Positions 24,130 through 36,989 of a stretch of DNA of 64,000 bases are shown here, piece after piece. The translations under genes were made by a program, and so were the position numbers. Location of the stretch: positions 16,181,119 to 16,245,118 of the forward strand of contig CM056550.1 in NCBI GenBank assembly GCA_029721515.1, written 5' to 3'. This stretch comes from Synanceia verrucosa (lineage: Eukaryota; Chordata; Actinopteri; Perciformes; Synanceiidae). The notes under the pieces were generated by a model, which was given only the letters and a program-made list of their open reading frames with translations, was not told the origin of the DNA and searched no databases. How positions within the stretch are numbered: the stretch's first letter is position 1; each line of letters starts with the position of its first letter.

Positions 24130-27099
24130 GCTGGGCTCTGTTTTTGGGTTATAAAGTCCTTCATCCTCAGCCGGTTAGCTCTAATAGCCCCTGTTGAGGA
24201 GGAGGAGGAGCGTCCTAATGGATCAGAAAAAGATAAGAGCATTAAGTGAAGGGAGGTGAAAGTCAGGCGGAGGGAGGTGATATCAGCAGAGGAAGAGGAG
24301 GAGGAATGAAAGTCTAGTTCACTTTTAAGAGGAGAGGCTTTCAGACTGGAGGAGGAGGAGGAAGGTGACTTCTTGTTTTAGGAGGTGACACTTTCAGGGT
24401 TGAAATGAGGAGGTGAAGGGTGGAGCAGGAAGTTAGTATAGCAGCAGAGCAGCTTGTCCAAACCCACAGTGAAATCCACTTAATCACTGTTTGAAGATTC
24501 ATCCGTCTTGTCTCGTTCCCCAATTAGTCCCTGCGGTGCAGCAGAGAGTAAAGACCAGTAATTAGAGGCTTTCGTTCTGCAGCAGCCATCTTGGCAGGTC
24601 ACCAACCCAGGGACCTCTTCCAGCTAACTACCGTCTACCTGCGCCGTCAGACAGCTTGTTAATTAAGTCGCCGGTGGTTTGGCAGCTCACCAACCATCCA
24701 CTTTTGGTTTGGCACCAAACCACAGAACAGAAACATGGAGGAAGGCGTTCAGTGACTGAAAGGATTTTCACACCAAACAAGACTGCAAGCATGCATAGTA
24801 TACGCCAAACCATGTTACATAGCCAGTTTTTTTTTTTTAAAGTTTGGTTTATTTTCCTCCAATTTACAACTTAAACCACATATTTACTCTTTGAAAATGC
24901 ACTTTAGCTGTGCAGGAATGTACCAGGATGTACTATAAGATAAGATGTTTTTCATCTGTGCTGATGATGTTTTAACGTTTAGGCAGGTCTGACATTAACG
25001 GTTACCTGAAGGCCTGGGAGACGTAAAAATGCAGCACCAACTTTTTTTTTTTTCTAATCGAGTATTTCCTGGAGCCATCTGTGATAATTAGATTCGTTTT
25101 GGAGTGTCAGTGGTTTAAACTTTTTTTGTATTTTATGAAAGTGAACTAGTTCATTGGGGACCCAGTGAATTTCCCAGGGACCAAATCATTGAAAACCACC
25201 AACATCACTGTATTTCTGTACTTTTGGCCCTGAGCTGAAGCTGCTGGTAAAAGTTTCAGCTTTGGAGTCAGTCTGCTGGGATTCAACAACATGATTTATG
25301 GAAAATATGGAGGATATGAGAGCAACTGTGAGGAGAGTCCAGATGTGACATCACACAGCGGGCGTTCAACCAGCTGATGGTCGGAGCTGCATCCTGTGCT
25401 CCGGCAGCACCGGGGAGGCTGATCGTAACCCGATGCAAGTCGCCACGGAGACGCCGGCGACCTTGAGAAGTAATTTAGTGGATCAATATTTGCTGGGAGG
25501 AGCAGAGGAGGGGATGAGCTCACTGGAATCCAGTTTGACAAACAATTAACAGGACGAGAGAGAAATCAGAGCCAAAGACAGGAATGAGAAGGTGGTGCAG
25601 TCCTGGTGCTGCTTCTGCTGCTTCTTGGATGGATTTTTCTTCAGTCTTTCTTCTCCACGCAGCATGAAACATGGAAGCTTAAAATCAAAAGCTCCATTTT
25701 AAATACAGCAGATGTGAATAAATTCTCGGTTGATTATCAACTGAGAGGAAGTATCATTACTTTATCATGACTTGATTCCACTTAGAGTAGCATTAAGGAG
25801 ACAGACATTATATTTAAAAGTCTTCTAGTATTTCTGCATCCATGCAGGTTGTTTGTTTTTTATTTGTTTGTGTCTCCAGATATCAGCTTCCTGTCTGGTC
25901 ACTTTAAAACAGAATAACCTCGCTAACGTTAAAACCTAATAATCAGAAAGAAGCAGAACCATCAGGGCTCTTTAAGCTAAACTGCTGGACGGCCCTAAAT
26001 CTGCTCCTCCCACGCTTCTGTTTACGTTTCATCAAAAAGACCCAAAAAAATAAAATGTAAAATAAAAAAAAAAATGTCCATCAAAAACAAAAACAAACTG
26101 TCCCTCAACTCAGCTGCATGCTAAACTGCAGGAGAGGAGTATTAATGCTGCTTCAGATGAACATTATCGTTCTGCAGCAGCTTCCTGACTGGCATTTTCA
26201 GGTCAGACATGAATTTCGTTACATGTGTATTTGTGTAGTTAACGTGTGTGTCACATGTTCATGTGAATTAGCATGTTAACCACCTGTATGGAGGTGAGGA
26301 AAACAACACGAGTCAGAATTTAACTCACAAACTATAGAATATTAACCACACAAAATCAAGCTGATAAATTGATTCTAATTTTGGGTCAGATATATATTAT
26401 TTCTATTCAGTGTAACTTTTTACTGCGTGAATATGTTTTCATCAAATGTATGATTTTAAAGAGAGAGACTTTAATTTTGAAATATTCACATTAACGCTCC
26501 TGGTGTTATGTTTCCGGCTTCTCATGCACTGAAATATGATTTGATTTTACTGGTATTTCATGTCCAGAGAGTTGATGAGGTCTTTCCTGAACACACACCT
26601 TGTATTTTCAGGTGTATCTCTGGGATCTGCATTGCTCGTGTTGAATTTACTCGGCTGCACTTTATTTGGGATACCTGGAGGATTTTCCAGCTCCCCTCAG
26701 AAGCCGTCAGCTCCAGAGAAAACACCTGACGAGCCTCCTGTAATGTTCAGATTTCTATCCAGGCTGCGCAGGAGGTGAATAAAATACCTTTCAGAACAAT
26801 TCGTGCACTTAGTGAGCAGCACGAGCACTCATTCTGATTAAACCCATTCTTCAAAGTAAGACTACTCCAGTTACGCTAAACAGCTCCAAGTGACCGTTAA
26901 GGGCTAATGGAAGCAGCTAAACAAGATGAAGCAGCAGGAGCTAACTTTAGCCTCCAGACAGCGTTCCTCTGAGCATGCTGATTTACACAACTGACTGAGT
27001 TATTGCTTCTGAAAGTTTTCATTTAAAGAAGAAAGAGGAAATTATTCCCAGTAGGCTACCTGCTGATGGACAGGTAGTTACCACGGCAACGCCCATTCC
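24130..27099. other. non-coding sequence with small inverted repeats
   Basis: No gene recognised. At 24674-24811 the word TGGTTTGGC and its complement GCCAAACCA recur, including a compact hairpin TGGTTTGGCACCAAACCA near 24705-24722. GAGGAGG-rich patches continue to about 24430. A possible but unassigned exon-like stretch at 26607-26778 is discussed in findings. Confidence 0.45.
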
Positions 27100-27465
27100 A
27101 ATATTTAGTACTATGTCTCTGAAAACAGTGAACAGCTCAAATGAAAGAAGAGACTCTCTATTTCATCATGAAAAAAATGTTTGTTTTTACCTTGTTCCAT
27201 TCTTGTTTTATCAGAGGTAGAGTAGAGGACACTTTCACCAAAATCACCACTTTTTCTCCACATTCTGTTTGTTTTGCTCTCTAATCTCGATCGTCTCCAC
27301 TTCCTGTTTTGATCTCTGTGGTGTATACCGTCTCTTTATGCTCTGACTACATCTCCCAGAAGCACCAGTATTACTCTCAGTCTGCTGGAGAGCGCCCTCT
27401 TGTGCCCGCTGCTGAAAAAAACATTTTGACATATATATGTACATCTATGGCAGTCAAAGAGTTCA
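27100..27465 (+). mobile_element. MITE copy 2 (5'-truncated)
   Basis: Begins at AATATTTAGTACTATGTCTC, internal to the complete element, and ends GGCAGTCAAAGAGTTCA, a slightly mutated right inverted repeat. The body is nearly identical to copy 1. No coding capacity. Confidence 0.9.
27346..27363 (+). promoter_or_regulatory. ZNF143/THAP11 (SBS)-like motif inside MITE copy 2
   Basis: ACTACATCTCCCAGAAGC, identical to the site in copy 1. Motif recognition only. Confidence 0.45.
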
Positions 27466-27729
27466 CAAATAATCAACTTTTTTGGTTGTCTAAAATTTCT
27501 TTCTGGCTGAAATAAACGGCAACAGACAAAAACTGAAATGGTGAAACAAAGATGGCGACGACCAGAAAGTAAATTGTAGATGTCCAAAATGACGAGCTCA
27601 GGCTTTCAGAACCATAGAACACCGCTGTCTATAAGTCCATGCATTCATATTCTTTTTGTTTTGACCTCCAGAGCTGAAATAATCACTCAAAAGTGAAGTG
27701 AAAGTAAAAACAGCGTGATGCTGTCTTTC

Positions 27730-27735
<6 letters not shown>

Positions 27736-27768
<33 letters not shown>
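27736..27768. repeat. (CA)n microsatellite
   Basis: Uninterrupted CA dinucleotides, about 16 copies. Confidence 0.98.
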
Positions 27769-27771
<3 letters not shown>

Positions 27772-30700
27772 GGTAAGAGGCTAATTATATGGTTGCTCAT
27801 GCTTACTTAAGCCCAGCCATTATCCTCCTCACTATGTCACCTTTTCACTTGTAAATGAGTGACACCATTGAAACGCCCCACATTCTGCAAGCGGCCCTTT
27901 TTCCTCCGATAATAGACCCCATAATAAGTCTGACTGTGGTCACAGACAATATGCAGTTCTTTATCTTTGTATTGACTGCATGACCTCTGAGGTGAGTCCG
28001 ATAGAAAGACGCTGGTGTTCATGGTGAACTACCCACTCCCAGCCACCAGGTGATGCTACACTCGCTGTTGTCAGCGTGGGCGGATGATCATCAGCAGCTT
28101 GGCGAGCGCCACGGCCCTGTTGATTTCACCAGCACTAACCATGGTGCTCCGCTCTGTTGCCATGCAACCACCTGTTAGAGTCCTGATCGGTCTGCAGGAC
28201 GGCAGCGTCTTTATGATGCTTTAACACCACAGAGCATCACATGCATCATGTATGATGATGCACAGGGGAATAAATGGAAACACATGCTCAGTGATCTCAG
28301 TCACTATTCAGATATGGCATTTTGTATCAGCTCAAATATCAGTTTATGCCATCCCTCAATAGGGTGCAGTATTATTTATCCAATATTTAATACATTAAAT
28401 TTCATATCTATTATTTCTGGATAGCAAATGTAAGACTAGGGAACATCCTTGATCATCCTTCGTCCATATTAATCACTTCATCATTTTTTACATGGACTCT
28501 CTTGGAGACTTTATTTTGGGGTTTTCTGGTGGCAGAAGTTGTGGCTTGTTCCTGGTAGCTGGCGTTTCTTTTGGTTGTGAGCTGAGAGGTGGAGTCAGAA
28601 GGCTCCTCATCACTGATCAGTGTCCATAAAACTGAAGTGTGAACGGTGGATGAGGAGCAGAGGTTCTTGTGTTTGGCTGCAGATGAATGTAAGAAATGCA
28701 GCAGCTACTAAAAGCATCAGCATGAGCTGATAAGTCCTGTGCTAGACCTGCATCTGGAGCAGAGAGCTGCCTTTCTAAGATGATGGTGGACTGGACTGAA
28801 GGAGAAGCAGCAGACGGTTCAAGACAGACCAGCAGAGTTTCCTGTCACGAGTGAAGAAGCAGAGTGAGGTTTTAAAGGAAGGGAAATGTGAGGCTGCTTG
28901 TTGTGTTAGTCGTACTGTAATGTTGCATAATCCTGAAAATCTCCTGAAGGTGGGATGAATAAAGATTATCTTGTCTTATCTATTTTTCTTTAAGAGTGTG
29001 GCCAATCAATAAAAACTATTAATAGCTTCTATATGACCAAATATCATGGGGGAAATAATGTAACTTCACTACGTCAGTCAGACTTTTGATTAATTCCTCT
29101 TTTGTCCAACTCTTTGGTGCCATTTAAACATTTTGACAGCTGAAGAGAAACAAACATCCAGCTGCAGATTTCCTGTCAATGCCAAATAAAAACAGAGTCA
29201 GTCCTAAAAGTTTGTCGTGTTCGAAGCGTCAAAGAGTGATGATGATATCTGTTTGTGTCTTTGTTTTTGACTGCTTCTGTCTGTGACGACGTCACAACAG
29301 AGAGTGAAACCAGGACAAACTTAGGCCTTTTAATCAATGATCGCTGCCATCATGCAGACCAGCAGAGTTTCTGTTTGACAGCTTCTCCAGCAAACAAATT
29401 AAATCTCTTCAGCAATAATCTCTTCAAAATAACAAAACTCTTCAGTTTATCTTCCAGAGCTGAGAGATTATTACTGCAGGGACGGCGGTGCAGACATCTC
29501 CATTTGTCAAAACCACTGTGTTCAGCAAAAACAACAACAAAAAACAGAGGACTAAATATGTTTTACGTGGCATTTTTCACCGTCTCTTCAGCCTCCTGGC
29601 AGCGGTGGGTAACAGCATGAGGCTCGTTACATCAGCCTGTTGTCAATGTCTCCTTTGAGGATTTGTTCGCTTGGAGGTGGTTTCCTGCGATTGGGAGGTG
29701 TAATCCGTCTGAAGAATGGGATTTAGGAGAACATGCAGGTGGTACACGGCTCAGATAGGACTCCAGCGGTGCAGATCCAGGGTTTGGCAGCTGCAGATGG
29801 AGCTGGACCCAGTGCTGGTCTGCTCACAAGAAAGATTAGAAGAGATTTCTAAAACTGAATCTAAAGTAAGGAACAGGTGAGAGAGAGCCTTTAACTTTTA
29901 ATACTGCCTCATTTCATAATGTGCATCTTAATTATGTGACTCATGAACTGAAATCCTTCAGGCAAATGTTTCTCAGGATTATTAGCAGGTAACAGATGAA
30001 AAAATTCATCTGGTCGACTCGAGCTACAGCCAGTCTGTCTCAGTTACTTTTCCATGAATCTTTTTGTTCATCTGGTGAAAGAAGAGACGAGTCCAAGGTG
30101 ACGTTTCTGATTCGATCAAAGCTGTTTAACAGAAAGTCTGCAGACGCTGAACAGGATGAACTCCAACATTTTTCTGTTTTTGTTCGTCTGCATCACGAAG
30201 CTCAAACCTGTTTGAAAAGAATCATGGTGAGAAAAGCTCCTCACAGTGATTATAAATGGCTTATGAATGCAGCGTTTTCAGGTGTCACAGGTCGTCCAGG
30301 TGTGATGTAAATGTCACTTTGACATAAACGTCAGGTGTTCCATTATTACCTGGATGGCAAAGGTCTCTTCTGGCTGCAGCAGCCAGTGATTGAACATCAG
30401 GCCTGAGGCGCTGCTGTCACACTCGTCACTCATAAAACTCCTTTTAAATCTGGAATAAAGAGCTGTTACAGGTGACACAGGTGCTGACCAGGAGCCTAAA
30501 AGACTCCTGTAAAAAAAAAAAAATGTCGTCCGATAAAACATAATTTCTATGAAATTTCAGCGAATAGTGAAACGTGCCGGTCGCAAGTGTGAAACATGGT
30601 CAAACTGAACTATATTGAAGCTAGTACTCTAATTTGAAGTCCTCTCCGCTGCGTCTGGACCAGACATTAGATGTTTTCTCCTCCTTTAAACTGCTCAAAG

Positions 30701-32598
30701 TCCAGATGTGAAACCTGCCTCAGTGCCTGGAGAGCCAGCCTCTGAAACAAATATATCTGACCTTCATGAGTCCGGTCTGAGGATTCAGGGACAAAAAGCT
30801 TTTTCTTTTCTTTTTGGCGTCGTGTCCAGAAATGTGTCTGAGCCAACGAGCATCATTAAGGCCCAGAAGCTGCTCCACCAACAGCGTCTATCAGTGCAGT
30901 GAGTGGTCCAAAGAGCTGCGATACTCTGCACCACCGCTGCTGCTAACATCCCAATGAACACAGAGAGTGATCAGTGTGATCACAGAGTCCACTCCATCCA
31001 GCCTCTTTATGTTAGAGCTTCATCATTTCAGACACCAGTGGAGTCACAGAGTTAAGAATGTGTATCTCTGATAAAATAAAGATAAATCCCTGAAGGTCAA
31101 ACAAGGCTGAACAGAGCGGCATCATGGGAAAGATTTCTAATCTGTTGTCTGACTTATGATTCTTTCAAAACAAAGCAACGTGGACAGAGTAAAACACCTC
31201 AGACATGCAGAGTCAGTCATGATTCATTAACCAGTATAAGTCTTTTTTTTTTTTTCAAATGGACTCGAGGACATGAGTCACTTCCTGCTGAGGTGTTTTC
31301 TGCTGCTTGGAAGATGTTTCTTGTCGTTGTAGTGCAGATCTTTGTACCTGGACTGAACATTTTTCAACTCCCTGCTCCCAGAAATGAAAACCAGCAAACA
31401 TGCAGCTCAGAACAGAGGTTCAGAAATACGCAGCGCCGCCACTGAAAACTACTAAAAACAGAAAATGTTGTCTAAATGTGAGAGAAGAAGAAAAGGAAAC
31501 ATGCAGCACAGACTGCGTTGGTAGGGTTGGTTGGGATCTTCTCTTCTTGCAGACAGAATATTTTTGGACCGTTAAGAACAGGAACACTACAGGAAGTGTT
31601 ATCAAGCAGAAACCAAAGAAGAAGACTCACATCTTTGTCTGGAGCTCTTGTCATGTGTCCTCCTGGGCTTCATATCTGCAGTAAGTGCGTCGCCAGCATT
31701 GATGGCGGGATCTCTCAGCACTTTCAGTGAATCTGCATATTTATGGCGATAGCCTAGCTTCCATTTCATGCCCGTATGCCTTCAGATGTGCGCCGCTCTG
31801 ATACGTTAAAATAACCCAGCGGCTTCACGCTGTCCGTCGTTTGATTTAGTGACGCTGACCCGTCTCCCTGTGTGACGGCGCCTCAGCCTGTAAGTGTATA
31901 ACGGCTCATAACTGCCCGGCACAACTGGACTGCTGCATTCATATCGGCTTTTATTTCCTCCAGCTGCTGGAAGTAAAGTGAGTAATGAGGTGTTTTATCC
32001 AGTCGGCACAACTCAGCAGCAGGGAGGAGGAGGAAGAGGAATGTGTCATATAAAGCGCTAAGTGCTCTAAAAGTTAAGTAGTAGTAGGACAGCAGGTAAT
32101 CCTTTGATTGGGTTTGATTTCCATCCCGTTCTGCTGCCATGTGTCCGTCCATCTTTCTGTCCGTCGTCCAGTTCATCCAAAGACATCTCTGGTGTCTGAA
32201 ACTCTCGGCCAACCAGGCACTGCATCAGATAACCAGATACTCTGTTGGCTGCTGCTTCAGTTTGTCTGCAGACCAGATGGCTGTGTTTCCATTTAGCAGC
32301 CAGGGGATGAGTTTAAAGCCAGAGGACAGCTGACATGCTTCACATCCAGGGGTGTCGGTTTAAGCCCTGCTCCCGGTGCGTCAGACTAAATCTTCCCCCT
32401 AATTGACAGAGCAGAGGATGTTAGGTGCCAGGATGCAGCAGAGGAAGAGGCTGTGGAAGGCTTCACGTCCTCCCCGGACAGGTGCTGTAGTTTCTGTCTG
32501 TGCTGAACCTATTGCAGCATGGAGACGTGTTCAGAACATCACCTGATATTTATTCCAGTGGGGAACCTTCAGGTCTGAGAAGTGAAGCCTCCTGTCAG
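27769..32598. other. non-coding sequence, nothing firm
   Basis: No supportable exon. Contains an A13 run near 30511 and a T-run near 31245. A GATGAATAAAGATTATCTTG stretch at about 28954-28980 resembles the tail of a fish LINE-type repeat. Confidence 0.45.
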
Positions 32599-32612
32599 CC
32601 AGCAGGGGGCGA
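32599..32612 (+). promoter_or_regulatory. CTCF-type motif
   Basis: CCAGCAGGGGGCGA matches 13 of 14 positions of the CTCF core consensus, forward orientation. Similar CAGGGGGCGAC words are frequent in fish dispersed repeats, so it may be repeat-borne. Confidence 0.45.
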
Positions 32613-34743
32613 CCCCTCTGGCTCTATATAGGAAAAGATCCTTCTTCTCTCTTCATTTATTCTCTCAGTAAACATTGGAAACGTGTTTATGGTCTCACTA
32701 CCTAGTTTTAAGTCTTCAATACAGCATGATGTTCATTTAGTAAATTATGGTCCCATAAATACCTGCTGATTGACAGGTGATGATTAATGCTTGTCTAACA
32801 ACAGGTTTGTTTTTGAACCAATTTGAAGTAAATTTGGGGAGGGGACAGATGACATCATCACTGTGTAATGTCCTGGAGGCCTCAGATTAGACTGATGTCT
32901 GTTCCTTTGAACAGTTAACCAGCGACGACACAAATCTGAACACTTTTAAGTTAAATGAAGAGTTTAAGCAGAAACTTATTTCAGCCCTTATCGAAGCCGA
33001 CGTCCTGCTGTTATCAAAGCAAAGGTTTTTCTGACCGGCTTTAACTGGACTGACTGCACACTCTGCAACCAGGCACCGTTTGGTTTCACCTTGATTTTCC
33101 ACTATCCAAATGAAAGTTTTTTTTTAAAGAATAAGTCAACTTTAATGGATTTTCTTTTCAGGCCTCGAGGCAATAAACTATATGTGAAATGATGTGAGGA
33201 GTTTTGATATTCGCTGTGCATCTGGTCTTCATGACTGAGGTGGAATCAATATTTGATCAGAGCTTCTCTGTGTTGGTGAAAAACCTCAGATATCAGGACA
33301 AGATTAACCTGCATGGAAGTGAGGGTTTGTTTTGTTTTTCAAATCAAGCTTTGGTCATATGTTCCACATTTTGTTCCACTACAAATTTTAAATATTTGTC
33401 AACAAACCCAAAGACAACCGTGAACTTACTTATCTGGAACCATCAAACTTTGGGCCATTAGTTTGTGCTCACCAAACCACAAAATAATATAATTATCAGA
33501 ATTATAATTACAAAGTAAAGATTATTAGAATAATTAGAATAATTACATATTTCTTTTGAAGTCAGACGGCGGCCTGCTCTCAGTAACACCACATCACAAA
33601 CGTGTAAACCATATTTCTTTATTAAAGATTAAGAAACTCCAAGCAGCATATTCATAAATAAAATAAGGGTCTCCCTCAGAAGTACTGTGACAGACTATAT
33701 GTTATGAAAGTTCATATTTCCATCGTGTAAAGGGCTGACGCACAGGGAGCCGCCTCAGCGCACACACTTCCTGTTCACTTCCTGTCCTCCGACCAATCAC
33801 AGTCACCGCTCTGTCGCGTCGTGGAGCACAGTGTGAAAGCTGAAACATCCATGTCGAGTCAGTTCAGATGAGGGGAGGTCCAGGCGGCGCTAAAACCCAA
33901 CTTTAGCTTTTTAACCCCCTTTGGCAGATAGTTAATATTTTTCTGGTGACAGCCGACAAAACATTAAACCTTTTCTCAGATGTGAAGCACCAGAGGAACA
34001 TAGATTATAGTTTATTGGTCCAACAGTCAACAGGCTCAAATGATTTCAAATCACTTTCCACCATGAAGAATAATTTATGTCCCATGCTCACGGTCAGATG
34101 CTGCTGCAGGACTGTGGGCTTTCTGTGGTGATGGTGTGGATTGTAAATGTCAAAATGAGCTTGTTCTGCTGTTTTTTTTTTCTGTTCAATAAGAACAACG
34201 CTTTTCTTTTGTTTCTAAACACATCAGGGAGTATTTGCTCTGCTCAGTTTCTGCTGTAATCTATAAAGTGAGAAAAGCTGGACAAACACAGGAAGTTAAA
34301 CCACTTTATTTTGAAGTTCTATTGGTGATGTTTGTGACTAGTTTCCTGTACTTTTGTTCCATTCTTTCTGTACATATTTTAAGCCCAACCATGATGTTTT
34401 TTCTGAAACCTAACATAAGTGCTTTAGTTGGTTAATCCTGATTGCAGTCTTTGCCGTGTTAGTTATAGTGTTCTGCTTGGAAACGTCATGTGACCGAATC
34501 AGGAAGTGATCTCTGGAGCTCTGAGGTCGATGACCTTTCCTTCACCTTTATATGACCTTCTACTGTTGAGAAGAGAGTTTGGCACAAAGTCGGTTAGCCT
34601 CTGCAGTTTAGAAATGAGAGGCTTTTAATCTGTAGAGTCCAGCAGGCAGTACACTGACTGAAGGATGAAGCGTTTCCTCTGCTGAAGCTGTGTGATCACT
34701 AATGAAACTCTCTGGGCTCATAAATGCACATTAATTGCACTTA

Positions 34744-34745
<2 letters not shown>
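32613..34745. other. non-coding sequence, nothing recognised
   Basis: AT-rich, no supportable exon or named repeat. Short open frames carry no recognisable protein. Confidence 0.5.

Positions 34746-34795
<50 letters not shown>
34746..34795. repeat. (TA)n microsatellite
   Basis: About 25 uninterrupted TA dinucleotides. Such tracts can extrude cruciforms and are hypervariable. Confidence 0.98.
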
Positions 34796-34797
<2 letters not shown>

Positions 34798-35164
34798 TGT
34801 TCAAATGGTTTTCCATAAAGGTTCATCATACAGTTTCCATAAAGAAAAACAATCAAGGTTGTAGCAAACATAATCAGACTGCTCTATGTTAGAAGCAGTG
34901 GAGGTATGGCACCTGTAGCATCTGATTGCACGTTGGATAATGACGCCCTCTGATGATGGATCTCATTATGGTGACTGGTGGGCATATGAGGCCTCTCTCT
35001 ATCGCTCACTGTGTACAAGCGTTCAACATTAAATCCTCCAGTATCAAAAGTAAAGACACATCTGTAAACAGAGAGGTCAGAGTAAGGCTGCGTTCACCAT
35101 CGACTGCACTCTTTCTGCTTCACTTGCTTCCTTGGTAAAGTGCTCAGAGGATTGATAAGTATGG

Positions 35165-35695
35165 AGCAGTTTTCCTAGACCTAACCTCTCCTCCCTTTCC
35201 TCCTCTGTTTCCTTCATTTCCTTCCTCTCCTCCCTTCCTTCCTCTCTTTCCTCTCTTTTCCTTTCTACCTCTCCTCCCTTCCCTCCTCTCCTTCTTCTGT
35301 TTCCCTTCCTTCGTATCCTTCACTTCCTTCCTCTCCTCTCTTCCCTCCTCTCTTTCCTCTCCTTCCCTTTTTTCCTTCTTCTCCTTCCTCTCTTTCCGTT
35401 CCTTCCTTCCTCTTCTCCATCTCCTTCCTCTCTTTCCTCCCCTTCCTCTCTTTCCTCTCCTTCCCTTTCTTCCTTCCTCTCTTTCCTTTCCTTCCCTCCC
35501 TTCCTCTCCTCCCTTCCTTTCTTTCTTTCCTCCCCTTCCCTCCTCTCTTTCCTCTCCTTCCCTTTCTTCCTTCCTCTCCTTCCTCTCTTTCCTTTCCTTC
35601 CCTTCCTTCATCTCCTCCCTTCCTTTCTGATTTCCTCCCCTTCCCTTCCTTCCTCTCTTTCCTCTCCTTCTCTTCCTTCCTCTCCTCCCTTTACA
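35165..35695. repeat. polypyrimidine low-complexity tract downstream of grid1
   Basis: About 530 bases composed almost entirely of C and T on the plus strand, in irregular CCTTCCT and CTCTTTCCT units. The minus strand, which is the grid1 sense strand, is therefore GGAAGGA-rich and opens a 155-residue Lys/Glu/Arg/Gly frame that I regard as an artefact. Confidence 0.93.
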
Positions 35696-35799
35696 GACTC
35701 AACCTCCTCACCTGGTCAGAGCTGATGCCAAATAAAAAGCTGCTAGAAAAACAAACCACTGATCTGTGTGTAAAATATGAACCAGATAAAAATCCACTT

Positions 35800-36497
35800 G
35801 TTTTTTTCCCCCCATTGTTGAACGATACACCATTTACAGTCAACATAAGAAAATGAATGTAGACTTTTTAATTGAAAAAAATGTATATTATATATTTAAT
35901 ACAAATGAAAAATAAAAAAATGTGATAATTTCCATCCGATGCTGAAGATATATATAGGGTTGGTACAGAGGTGCATAACAGTAGGTGTCCAACACTAAAA
36001 TGTCCCTACAGCGGTGCTTCATGGGTAGTTGTTTACATCGATGAGTTGTGGAGAGACATCGTTTAATTTCGGCACTTAGAAAACAATCACAATGAATTCC
36101 GCGTCATTGTTTCATATTGAACAAAATTTACAAAGCCATTCAAACAGTCATAACTTTTTCATCAATGTATATATATATATATTTTTTATCTTGTTTTGTT
36201 TGTTTTTTATAACTCAACTTCAAAAAATTGAGAATATTCAAAATACACTTTAACCTCACTTCGTTCTCTTGGTATTTACAGATATATACAAGAGAAAAAT
36301 TACACCCGCCCGCCTCCCCGCTTCGTTTTTTTCCCCTGGAACATCGGCTTCTGAACAGGAAGTGAGATATAAAATCTTTTTACTTTGTACATGTATGTTT
36401 TTTCCTTTCTATTATCATTCACCCGCCTCTAAAACCAGACCAAAGTCCAGAGAGGAACTCCTCAGTCTGACCCCTTCCTGTCCCACCCCCCCCATCA
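35800..36497 (-). other. grid1: probable grid1 3' UTR
   Basis: AT-rich sequence directly downstream of the grid1 stop codon on the minus strand. I see no canonical AATAAA on that strand within about 700 bases. ATTAAA variants occur near 36067-36062, 35900-35895 and 35872-35867 and are the plausible poly(A) signals, so the 3' end shown is a guess. A TA-rich run lies at 36168-36182. Two Pumilio-type elements are listed separately. Confidence 0.5.
36273..36290 (-). promoter_or_regulatory. paired Pumilio response element matches
   Basis: On the minus strand (grid1 sense) the sequence reads TGTATATA then TGTAAATA two bases later. Both match the Pumilio consensus UGUANAUA. They lie about 210 nt after the stop codon. 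This is a motif match only; AT-rich UTRs produce such matches by chance. Confidence 0.4.
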
Positions 36498-36989
36498 CTA
36501 TATGGATGTACTGTGGGTGGCCTCAATGGCTTCGGGTATGGGTCCTGCGGAGACTGCCTGGTAGGACATTGGCATGGGTGTCTTGCCAGGGCTCTGCCGG
36601 AAGAGCCCCCCGTTGGGGGCCCTGTGTTTGCACTGCATGGTGCCGCTGAGGCTGGAGCTGCTGAGCGGGTGGTGCAGGGGCAGCGTGTTGCTGCCAGGGC
36701 CCTGGGACAGAGGTAGCGTCCTGCCTAGGGTCCCCCCATGGTGAGGGTGGGGAAGAGGAGGAGGCGGCCCCCCCTCCCCGGGGAGGAAGGTGGTCACAGC
36801 GAGGCCCGAGGACGGGTAGTCCCGCACGGACTCCGGCCCCGGCATCAGAGAGGCCTGGCTGGGCTGCATGCTGCCGATGTCCAGCGCAGAGATCTCGATA
36901 GAGGGGCCGGGGATCTGCTTGTGGGCCAAGTCCTCGTCCAAAAGACTGTTCATACGACGATGCACCTGTTCCAGATTCACCTCCTTGTC
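36498..36989 (-). CDS. grid1: glutamate receptor delta-1, last coding exon (cytoplasmic tail)
   Basis: This exon encodes the last 163 residues of the delta-1 subunit, a postsynaptic ionotropic-glutamate-receptor family member that acts mainly as a synaptic organiser. The minus-strand reading begins DKEVNLEQVHRRMNSLLDED, continues through ALDIGSMQPSQ and the stretch MQCKHRAPNGGLFRQSP, and ends HSTSI followed by a TAG stop at 36500-36498. From what I recall of mammalian GRID1, these blocks are diagnostic and separate it from GRID2. The final TSI fits a class I PDZ ligand, a feature of delta receptors. The acceptor is a pyrimidine-rich TCCTCTTATAG ending at 36990, and the exon opens in phase 0, matching the upstream exon. 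A proline/histidine-rich insert (PPPPLPHPHH) looks longer than in mammals. Teleosts often keep two paralogues, and I cannot tell grid1a from grid1b. Confidence 0.96.
   Translation of the reverse strand, partial: DKEVNLEQVHRRMNSLLDEDLAHKQIPGPSIEISALDIGSMQPSQASLMPGPESVRDYPSSGLAVTTFLPGEGGPPPPLPHPHHGGTLGRTLPLSQGPGSNTLPLHHPLSSSSLSGTMQCKHRAPNGGLFRQSPGKTPMPMSYQAVSAGPIPEAIEATHSTSI

Noticed and set aside
35144..35611. 155-residue Lys/Glu/Arg/Gly minus-strand frame
   Set aside because: Low-complexity purine tract downstream of grid1; composition alone explains the absence of stops.
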